From the NCBI RefSeq assembly GCF_035984545.1, contig NZ_JAXCHP010000001.1, forward strand, positions 3,472,001-3,536,000: a DNA stretch of 64,000 nt, given 5' to 3'. The translations under genes and the position numbers were made by a program. The stretch comes from Cryobacterium sp. GrIS_2_6 (GTDB taxonomy: Bacteria; Actinomycetota; Actinomycetes; Actinomycetales; Microbacteriaceae). Below the pieces are notes generated by a model. It made no database searches. It saw nothing but the letters and a program-made list of their open reading frames with translations, and was not told the origin of the DNA. This document shows, in pieces, positions 34,780 to 41,946 of this stretch. Numbering within the stretch: position 1 is the stretch's first letter; the number at the start of each line of letters is the position of its first letter.

Positions 34780-35715
34780 TCATGGAACGATGTGCCCGGC
34801 GGCGCGGAACAGCTCGTACCACTCGGCCCTGGTGAGGGTCACGTCGGATCCCTGGGCCGCCCCGGCGACGCGTTCGGGGGTGGTGGTGCCGAGAACGACC
34901 TGCATCCTGGCCGGGTGACGCACGATCCAGGCGGTCGCGATGGCGATCGGCGGGACGCCATAGTGGGCGGAGAGCCTGTCGATGACGGCGTTGAGTTCGG
35001 GGTACTCGGGAGAGCCGAGGAACACCCCCGTGAAGAAGCCGGCCTGGAACGGCGACCACGCCTGGATGGTGATGTCGTTCAGGCGGCAGTAATCGACGAT
35101 TCCGCCCCCGTCGCGGGTGACGGCCTGCTCCTGCCCGCTCATGTTAGCGGCGACCCCCTGCGCGATGATCGGCGCATGGGTGAGCGAGAGCTGCAGCTGG
35201 TTGACGACGATCGGCTGGCGCACGTACTTCCGGAGCAGGTCGATCTGGCGCGGTGTGTGGTTCGAGACGCCGAATGCCCGGACCTTGCCCGTGGATTCGA
35301 GTTCGTCGAACGCGCGGGCGACCTCCTCGGGTTCGACGAGGGCGTCGGGGCGGTGCAGCAGCAGGATGTCGATGTGGTCGGTGCGCAGGGCGGCGAGGGA
35401 CCCCTCGACGGATTCGATGATGTGCTCGTACGAGAAATCGAAGTACGGCCCGTCCCCGACGATTCCCGTCTTGGTCTGGATCGTGATCTCGTCACGCTGG
35501 GAGGGGCTGAGCTGCAGGGCCTCCCCGAAGCGGCGTTCGCAGCCGTGCAGTTCTGAGCCGTAGATGTCAGCGTGGTCGAGGAAGTCGATCCCGGCGTCGC
35601 GGGCGGTGCGCACGAGTTCGCGGACCTCTTCGTCGCTCTTCTCCTGGATGCGCATCAGGCCGAGGATGACGTTCGGAGCGACGATATCGGTGCCGGGCAG
35701 GGTGAAAGTCTTCAT
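34780..35715 (-). CDS. Aldo/keto reductase (YdhF-like)
   Basis: The 311-residue TIM-barrel NADPH-dependent reductase has the catalytic tetrad visible as FLDHADIYGSELHGCERRFG (Asp, Tyr), TIQTKTGIVGDGPYFDFS (Lys) and ILLLHRPDALVEPEEVARAF (His). GVSNHTPRQIDLLR and the C-terminal VVLGTTTPERV are typical of the YdhF subgroup. The substrate is unknown. A TAGCGT box lies 8 nt upstream of the ATG. Confidence 0.92.
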   Translation of the reverse strand: MKTFTLPGTDIVAPNVILGLMRIQEKSDEEVRELVRTARDAGIDFLDHADIYGSELHGCERRFGEALQLSPSQRDEITIQTKTGIVGDGPYFDFSYEHIIESVEGSLAALRTDHIDILLLHRPDALVEPEEVARAFDELESTGKVRAFGVSNHTPRQIDLLRKYVRQPIVVNQLQLSLTHAPIIAQGVAANMSGQEQAVTRDGGGIVDYCRLNDITIQAWSPFQAGFFTGVFLGSPEYPELNAVIDRLSAHYGVPPIAIATAWIVRHPARMQVVLGTTTPERVAGAAQGSDVTLTRAEWYELFRAAGHIVP

Positions 35716-36038
35716 GTGGATTCACGCTAGGCGAGGCGGGTGCAGAAGTAAAACAACTGACGGTGATGCGATTGAGAAGGGCGAACGATCAATGTGTCAG
35801 CCGGGGCTGCGCGGTCGCCAGCGCCGTTCCCCGGGGTCGCTTCTCCTTGCCGGCGTTGCCGATCAGCTCGGGCTGCTCGTCGGTTGGCGTCGGAGGGTGC
35901 CGATCTCTTTCCCGCCCTGGTCCTTGAGGGTCATCGCGGATGTTCCCATTCCGCACGCTGTTGCGGGCTGGCTCACCCCATTGAAGGCCCGCCCGTGACC
36001 CCGATCAAGGCGTGACCGCGGTCAAGGCGAGACCGCCG
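35716..36038. other. Gene-free gap with no recognised gene
   Basis: These 323 nt lie between the aldo/keto reductase start and the LysR stop. Short frames cross the gap (for example 35564-35998), but none shows a recognisable domain or ribosome-binding site. The end nearest the LysR gene carries 17-bp tandem units (next entry). It may be a remnant of a deleted gene. Confidence 0.4.
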
Positions 36039-36054
36039 TCAAGGCGTGACCGCG
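35995..36054. repeat. 17-bp tandem repeat at the LysR gene 3' end
   Basis: Three full units (35995-36011, 36012-36028, 36029-36045), consensus GTGACCGCGGTCAAGGC, plus a partial fourth. The LysR stop (TGA, 36041-36039) and last codons are inside the array, so the array probably arose by duplicating the gene's own 3' end. The 17-nt period is not a multiple of three. Confidence 0.75.
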
Positions 36055-36920
36055 CGGGCGAGCGCGTCGCGCACGGCGACGACGCCCGGCCGCTTCGTGC
36101 TCGAGCGGCGTGCCGCAGAGAAGAGGGTGCGGCGAGGGTGGCCGGGCAGGTCGACGAGGCGCACCGTGGGTTCGGCACCCGCCCAGACCAGGTCGGGCAG
36201 GATACCGACGGCGTTCCCGGATTCGATCAGGCGGATGTGCGCGATCAGGTCCGCGGTCTCGAACCGGACATCGGGTTCGAACCCGGCTTCGCGGCAGAGC
36301 TGGCTCGCCCACGACCGGGAGACGGTACCTTCCGGTTCCATGACCCACGGCATCCGCGCCAGGCCTGCGAGATCAGCGCTCGCGCTCGCGGACGGCAGCG
36401 CGAGTCGCAGCGCATCCGTCGCCAGGTTGACCCGGTCGAGGTCCGCCCTGTGGGCACGCCCGTGCCCCGGGTACTGCTCGGCGAGGACGAGGTCGAAGTC
36501 CCTGGCACTCACTTCGAACAGGCCGCGCTCCGGCTCGCGCTCGGTCACCTCGACACGCAGCTGGGGGAATTCGGCGGCCAGGAGGGTCAACGCCCGGGGG
36601 ATCACGGCGTGGGACGCGGACTGGAAGACCGCCACCCGCACGGTGCCCGAGACGGTCGTGAGCGAGGCCATCATCTCGGCCTCGGCGATCTCGAGCCGTT
36701 CGAGCAGGTGGGTGGTGTGGTCGACGAGGATCTCGGCCTGCGCGGTGAGCTGCACGCGGCGACCCACCTTGTGCAGGAGCTCGACGCCCGCCTCCTTCTC
36801 GAGCAGGGCGAGTTGCTGGGAGACCGCGGACGGGCTGTACGAGAGCGCCTCGGCGACCCCGGCGAGGGTCCCGCGGATCTTCAGTTCACGAAGCAGGCGC
36901 AACCTCCGGACGTCCAGCAT
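36039..36920 (-). CDS. LysR-family transcriptional regulator (ArgP-like), divergent from putA
   Basis: The 293-residue regulator has the N-terminal winged helix LRLLRELKIRGTLAGVAEALSYSPSAVSQQLALLEKEAG (about residues 6-44), then a periplasmic-binding-like effector domain (GTVRVAVFQSASHAVIPRALTLLAAEFPQLRVEVTE). The DVRRLRLLRELK start is typical of the ArgP/IciA-like subgroup. ATG 36920 is preferred with AAGG-rich upstream sequence; a GTG at 36953 is in frame. Divergent placement suggests it controls putA, with proline or a related amino acid as the plausible effector. Its stop lies in the 17-bp tandem array. Confidence 0.9.
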   Translation of the reverse strand: MLDVRRLRLLRELKIRGTLAGVAEALSYSPSAVSQQLALLEKEAGVELLHKVGRRVQLTAQAEILVDHTTHLLERLEIAEAEMMASLTTVSGTVRVAVFQSASHAVIPRALTLLAAEFPQLRVEVTEREPERGLFEVSARDFDLVLAEQYPGHGRAHRADLDRVNLATDALRLALPSASASADLAGLARMPWVMEPEGTVSRSWASQLCREAGFEPDVRFETADLIAHIRLIESGNAVGILPDLVWAGAEPTVRLVDLPGHPRRTLFSAARRSSTKRPGVVAVRDALARAVTP

Positions 36921-37066
36921 CCCGTGCACCTTCCGCTCGGCTCCATTGCACACAAATACTAACCACTACTCTGCACAAACGGTCGCTTTTACTTATCGGA
37001 CGTTGCCGCGACACTGGACTCAGATTCCGTCCCCCCCGGAACGGCTCCCGGCCGTTGCGCGAGCGA

Positions 37067-37072
37067 AAGACT
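37067..37072 (+). promoter_or_regulatory. -10 box of putA, leaderless geometry
   Basis: AAGACT, then the 6-nt spacer ACCCTC, then GTG 37079. This geometry favours the GTG over the ATG at 37085. Confidence 0.5.
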
Positions 37073-37078
37073 ACCCTC

Positions 37079-40000
37079 GTGACCATGAGCAACTCACCGT
37101 CCGTCGTGCACCAGGCCCAGAGCGCGGAGGTCGTCACGCTCGTCAGGAAGTGGCTCGCGGAGAGCACCGCCATTCCGGCGGACGTCTCCGCCGAACGCCT
37201 CGCCGGCGTGCTCAAGGACCCGAACGGCCTCGACTTCACGGTCGGCTTCGTCGACGGCGTCATGCGCCCCCAGGACCTCATGGTCGCCGGCTACAACCTG
37301 CAGGCCGTCGCGAAGAAGGCCCCCGGGTTCCTGCCCGGGTACCTGCGCGGCGCCATCGGCCTCGGCGGCGTGCTCGGCCCCGTGCTGCCGTGGGTCGTCA
37401 TCCCGGCCGCCCGCAAGGTGCTGCGGCAGATGGTCGGCCACCTCGTCGTCGACGCGACGCCGGACAAGCTCGGGCCCGCGATCGCGAGCCTGCGCGAATC
37501 CGGCAACCGGCTCAACATCAACCTGCTCGGCGAGGCCGTGCTCGGAGAGAAGGAAGCCCTGCGCAGGCTCGAGGGCACGAGGGAACTGCTCGCCCGCCCC
37601 GACGTCGACTACGTCTCGATCAAGGTGTCTTCGATCGCGAGCCAGCTCTCGATGTGGTCGTTCGACGAGGCTGTGACCCGGGTCGTCGAGAGGCTGACCC
37701 CGCTCTACGAGCTCGCCGCGGCATCCGCTGTGCCCAAGTTCATCAACCTCGACATGGAGGAGTACCGCGACCTCGACCTCACGATCGCGGTCTTCGAACG
37801 CATCCTGGACCAGCCCCGCCTGCTCGGCCTCGAGGCCGGCATCGTGTTGCAGGCCTACCTGCCCGACGCGCTCGGCGCCCTGCAGGGCCTGACTCACTGG
37901 GCGCAGAACCGGCGCGCGGCCGGGGGAGCCCCGATCAAGGTGCGCGTCGTCAAGGGCGCCAACCTCGCCATGGAACACGTCGATGCGATCGTGCACGACT
38001 GGCCGCTCGCAACCTACGGCACCAAGCAGGACGCGGACACGAACTACAAGCGGGTGCTCAACTGGGCGCTGACCCCGCAGAACACGGATGCCGTCCGCAT
38101 CGGCGTCGCCGGGCACAACCTCTTCGACGTGGCGTGGGCCCACCTCCTCGCCAAGCGGCGCGGCGTCGACGACCGGGTCGAGTTCGAGATGCTGCTGGGT
38201 ATGGCGACGAGCCAGGCCGAGGCCGTGAGCCGGGACGTCGGCAGGCTGCTGCTCTACACGCCCGTCGTCAACCCGGCCGAGTTCGACGTGGCGATCAGCT
38301 ACCTGATCCGCCGCCTCGAGGAGAATGCGAGCCAGGACAACTTCATGTCCGCCGTTTTCGAACTCACGACCTCGCCCCCGCTCTTCGAACGCGAGAAGGA
38401 GCGCTTCCTCGCCTCACTCCGGGCCCTCGAATCATCGGTCGGCCCTGAGGCCTTCGTGCCCGCGCCGAACCGAAGCCAGGACCGTTCGGCGGTCACCCAG
38501 CTCGAGGCGACCGAGTCGGCGGCCGAAGCGGCGCAGCACACCGACGATGACCTCGGCCTCACCAATGCCGTGCTCGGCTTCACCCGCGGCTCGCTCAGCG
38601 ACACGGCCGCGGTCCTGACCCACGCGGGCGCGGGGAACGCGGCCGCCGGCATCGGCCGTTTCCACAACGAGCCGGACACAGACCCCTCGCTGCCCGCGAA
38701 CCGCGCGTGGGGGCGCCGGATCCTCGCCCAGGTCGAGGGGTCACGCCTCGGCATGGACACGATCCTCGCCGCCCGCGTCGACACCGAGGAACAGCTCGAC
38801 GTCATCATCGACACCGTCGCAGCGAGCGGCAACGAATGGGGCCAGCGCCCCGGCGGGGAGCGGGCCGCGATCCTGCACCGGGCCGGTCTCGCGCTCGCAG
38901 CGAACCGCGACCGCCTGATCGAGGTGATGGCCGCAGAGACCGGCAAGACCATCGCAGAGGGCGACCCCGAGGTGAGCGAGGCCATCGACTTCGCGCACTA
39001 CTACGCCGAGAGCGCCCGGGCGCTCGATGCCGTGCAGGGCGCGATCTTCGTGCCCCCGCGCCTCACCGTCGTGACCCCGCCGTGGAACTTCCCCGTCGCG
39101 ATCTCCGCAGGCGGGGTGCTCGCCGCGCTCGCGGCAGGCTCCGGCGTCATCGTCAAGCCCGCGAAGCTCGCCCAGCGCTCCGGAGCGGTCATGGTCGAGG
39201 CGCTCTGGGAGGCCGGGGTGCCCCGCGAACTCCTCTCGCTCGTCGACCTCGCCGACCGGGAGCTCGGCACCCGGCTGATCGGGCACCCCGCGGTCGACCG
39301 GGTCATCCTCACCGGAGCCTACGAAACCGCGCAGCTGTTCCGGAGCTTCCGCGAGGACCTGCCCCTTCTCGCAGAGACGAGCGGCAAGAACGCGATCATC
39401 GTGACCCCGTCCGCCGACCTCGACCTCGCCGCCGCCGACGTCGTCAAGAGCGCGTTCGGGCACGCGGGACAGAAGTGTTCCGCAGCGAGCCTCGTCATCC
39501 TCGTCGGTTCCGTCGCCAGGTCCGAGCGTTTCCTCGGCCAGCTCGTCGATGCCGCGACGAGCCTGCGGGTCGGGCGTCCCTCCGACCCGGTCACCCAGAT
39601 GGGCCCGCTCATCGAACCCGCCAACGGCAAGCTCCTGCACGCCCTCACCGAGCTCGGCGTCGGCGAGAGCTGGCTCGTCGAACCGAAACAGCTCGACGAG
39701 GACGGCGCGCTGTGGTCGCCGGGCATCCGCACTGGAGTCGCTCCCGGTTCCTACTTCCACCTCACCGAGTTCTTCGGGCCCGTGCTGGGAGTGATGCATG
39801 CGCGCACACTCGAGGAAGCCATCCGCTTTCAGAACGCGGTCGACTACGGGCTCACCTCCGGGCTGCACTCGCTCGACCCCGAGGAACTCGCGACCTGGCT
39901 CGAGACGATCGAGGCGGGCAACCTGTACGTCAACCGGGGGATCACGGGCGCGATCGTGCAGCGCCAGCCGTTCGGCGGCTGGAAGCGCTCGTCAGTGGGA

Positions 40001-40711
40001 GCAGGTACGAAGGCCGGTGGCCCGAACTATCTCTACGGCCTCGGCAGCTGGGTGACCAACCCGGGCAGGAACAGTTCGACCCTGCACCTGCGCGGCCTCG
40101 AACCGAGCGTCACGCAGCTCATCGAGGGCTCGCAGCCCGTGCTCGACTATGCCGACTTCGACGTACTGCGCCGCTCGGCCCTCAGCGACGCGCTCGCCTG
40201 GCGCGAGGAGTTCGCGGCAGTCAGGGACGTCTCCGGGCTCGGTGTCGAACGCAACCTGTTCCGCTACCGGACGTTGCCCGTCACGGTGCGCCTCGCCGAG
40301 GACGGCACACTGTCGAACCTGCTGCGGGTGCTCATCGCCGCGACCCTCTCGAAGTCGCGTTTCACGGTGTCGAGCACGCTGCCCATACCGCCGATCGTAC
40401 GGGGTGCCCTCGCCGAGCGTGAGATCCCGGTCACGGTCGAGAGCGACGCAGAATGGCTCGCCCGCGCCGCAGCCGGCGACATCACGACGAGCCGGGTGCG
40501 GCTGATCGGCGGTGACCCGCTGACCGGGGCGACGGATGCGGCGGCCCAGCTCGCGCACGCCCTCCGCGGCAGCCCCGACGTGGCCGTCTACGCCCACCCG
40601 GTCACCCAGGCAGGCAGGGTCGAGCTGCTGCCGTTCCTGCGGGAGCAGGCGATCTCGATCACGGCCCACCGCTTCGGCAACCCGAGCACCCTCTCCGCCG
40701 GCATCATCTGA
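37079..40711 (+). CDS. putA: Bifunctional proline dehydrogenase / L-glutamate gamma-semialdehyde dehydrogenase
   Basis: Oxidises proline to glutamate in two steps on one chain of 1210 residues. The proline dehydrogenase barrel (about residues 60-450) has VDYVSIKVSSIASQLSMW, NLDMEEYRDLDLTIAVF, VLQAYLPDALGAL, KVRVVKGANLAMEHVD and YLIRRLEENASQDNFMS. The aldehyde dehydrogenase domain (about 545-1010) has VTPPWNFPVAISAGGVLAAL and the catalytic cysteine in AFGHAGQKCSAASL, then ETSGKNAIIV. The last 170 residues (from YADFDVLRRSALSDALAW) are a C-terminal domain of the long PutA type. No N-terminal ribbon-helix-helix domain is present, so regulation is probably by the divergent LysR. Confidence 0.96.
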   Translation: MTMSNSPSVVHQAQSAEVVTLVRKWLAESTAIPADVSAERLAGVLKDPNGLDFTVGFVDGVMRPQDLMVAGYNLQAVAKKAPGFLPGYLRGAIGLGGVLGPVLPWVVIPAARKVLRQMVGHLVVDATPDKLGPAIASLRESGNRLNINLLGEAVLGEKEALRRLEGTRELLARPDVDYVSIKVSSIASQLSMWSFDEAVTRVVERLTPLYELAAASAVPKFINLDMEEYRDLDLTIAVFERILDQPRLLGLEAGIVLQAYLPDALGALQGLTHWAQNRRAAGGAPIKVRVVKGANLAMEHVDAIVHDWPLATYGTKQDADTNYKRVLNWALTPQNTDAVRIGVAGHNLFDVAWAHLLAKRRGVDDRVEFEMLLGMATSQAEAVSRDVGRLLLYTPVVNPAEFDVAISYLIRRLEENASQDNFMSAVFELTTSPPLFEREKERFLASLRALESSVGPEAFVPAPNRSQDRSAVTQLEATESAAEAAQHTDDDLGLTNAVLGFTRGSLSDTAAVLTHAGAGNAAAGIGRFHNEPDTDPSLPANRAWGRRILAQVEGSRLGMDTILAARVDTEEQLDVIIDTVAASGNEWGQRPGGERAAILHRAGLALAANRDRLIEVMAAETGKTIAEGDPEVSEAIDFAHYYAESARALDAVQGAIFVPPRLTVVTPPWNFPVAISAGGVLAALAAGSGVIVKPAKLAQRSGAVMVEALWEAGVPRELLSLVDLADRELGTRLIGHPAVDRVILTGAYETAQLFRSFREDLPLLAETSGKNAIIVTPSADLDLAAADVVKSAFGHAGQKCSAASLVILVGSVARSERFLGQLVDAATSLRVGRPSDPVTQMGPLIEPANGKLLHALTELGVGESWLVEPKQLDEDGALWSPGIRTGVAPGSYFHLTEFFGPVLGVMHARTLEEAIRFQNAVDYGLTSGLHSLDPEELATWLETIEAGNLYVNRGITGAIVQRQPFGGWKRSSVGAGTKAGGPNYLYGLGSWVTNPGRNSSTLHLRGLEPSVTQLIEGSQPVLDYADFDVLRRSALSDALAWREEFAAVRDVSGLGVERNLFRYRTLPVTVRLAEDGTLSNLLRVLIAATLSKSRFTVSSTLPIPPIVRGALAEREIPVTVESDAEWLARAAAGDITTSRVRLIGGDPLTGATDAAAQLAHALRGSPDVAVYAHPVTQAGRVELLPFLREQAISITAHRFGNPSTLSAGII

Positions 40712-40750
40712 CCGCCCCGCCGGGCCCGCAGGGACCCCGCGGGCGTGAAA

Positions 40751-40785
40751 TTTTGGTCCTCAAACCACGGTGTTAAGGGCCAAAA
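40751..40785. terminator. Imperfect hairpin between putA and oleA
   Basis: TTTTGGTCCT (40751-40760) pairs with AGGGCCAAAA (40776-40785) with one mismatch; the loop is 15 nt. It lies 39 nt after the putA stop and 138 nt before oleA. It may be a terminator or an operator of the ole operon. The remaining gap to oleA shows no gene; an AGGGGAA Shine-Dalgarno ends it. Confidence 0.45.
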
Positions 40786-40923
40786 GTGCTCTCTCGCGGA
40801 TGGGGCGGGCGGTCAGGGGGGCGCGGCACACAGCCTGCGTATGAGGAACGATCAGTTGAGTGGGGGATAATACCGGGGACCGTGGCGTGCCAGCGGCGCC
40901 ACAATTCGACAGGGGAACAGCAC

Positions 40924-41946
40924 TTGGACGGAAACGCAACGACGTCGCACACAAACGTCGCGCTCTTGGCGGTCGCGAGCACCCTCGCACCGATCGTCAC
41001 TACCTCGATCGAGATCGACCGTCGACTGCAGCCGGCCCTGAAACGCCTGCGTCTCCCGAGCGGCCTGCTCCAGCGCGTCGCCGGAGTCTACGAACGCCGC
41101 AACTGGGGCAGCGACCTCGCCTTCGACGACGCGGCCGTGTCAGCGGGCAAGCGTGCCCTGAGCGACGCAGGCGTCGAGCCGAGCCAGGTCGGTCTCCTGA
41201 TCAACACCTCGGTCACGCGCAAGCACCTCGAGCCCTCCGTCGCCGTGCGCATCCACCACGGCCTCGGCCTGCCGTCGTCGGCCACCAACTTCGACATCGC
41301 CAACGCGTGCCTCGGGTTCGTGAACGGGATGACCCTCGCCGCGCAACTGATCGACTCCGGCCAGGTCGACTACGCGGTGGTGATCGACGGCGAGGACGCC
41401 GACGAGATCCAGTCCAACACAATCGACCGGCTCGGACGGCCCGACATCGGCCGCAAGGACTTCATGAGCGAATTCGCGAGCCTGACCCTCGGGTCAGGGG
41501 CTGCCGCGGCCGTCCTCGGACGTGCAGACCGGCATCCGGAAGGCCATCGCATGCTCGGCGGCGTCACCCGCGCCGCGACCCAGTTCAACGGACTCTGCGT
41601 CGGCAGCGTCGACGGCATGTTCACCGACGCCAAGGCGCTGCTCAAGGGCGGCATGGAACTGGTCGTCTCGGCCTGGACGGAGGCGAAGCGCGACTGGAAC
41701 TGGTCGAGCATGGACCGCTACATTCTGCACCAGGTCTCTGACGTGCACACCAACGCGATCGTGAAGGCCACCGGGCTCGACCGGGCGAGGGTGCCCCTCA
41801 CCTACCCGCTGTTCGGCAACGTCGGGCCGGCGTCGATCCCGATCACCCTGGCCGAAGAGGCCAAGACCTTGCGTCGCGGCGACCGGGTGCTGCTCATGGG
41901 GGTCGGCTCCGGCCTCAACACCGCAATGATGGAACTGGCCTGGTGA
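40924..41946 (+). CDS. oleA: OleA, acyl-CoA head-to-head condensing enzyme
   Basis: Thiolase-fold enzyme of 340 residues in the KAS III-like OleA family. It joins two fatty acyl-CoAs to a 2-alkyl-3-ketoacid, the first step of long-chain olefin synthesis. Active-site residues are visible: Cys in FDIANACLGFVNGM (about residue 121), His in YILHQVSDVHTNAIV and Asn in YPLFGNVGPASIP. The start is taken as TTG 40924 because AGGGGAA lies 8 nt upstream and the protein then begins at the usual position; the longer frame from 40786 crosses the hairpin. It overlaps oleBC by 4 nt. Confidence 0.93.
   Translation: MDGNATTSHTNVALLAVASTLAPIVTTSIEIDRRLQPALKRLRLPSGLLQRVAGVYERRNWGSDLAFDDAAVSAGKRALSDAGVEPSQVGLLINTSVTRKHLEPSVAVRIHHGLGLPSSATNFDIANACLGFVNGMTLAAQLIDSGQVDYAVVIDGEDADEIQSNTIDRLGRPDIGRKDFMSEFASLTLGSGAAAAVLGRADRHPEGHRMLGGVTRAATQFNGLCVGSVDGMFTDAKALLKGGMELVVSAWTEAKRDWNWSSMDRYILHQVSDVHTNAIVKATGLDRARVPLTYPLFGNVGPASIPITLAEEAKTLRRGDRVLLMGVGSGLNTAMMELAW

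Noticed and set aside
33122..34918. A 598-codon plus-strand frame
   Set aside because: Opposite the FAD oxidoreductase, which has clear FAD motifs at both ends; no motif is visible in the plus frame.
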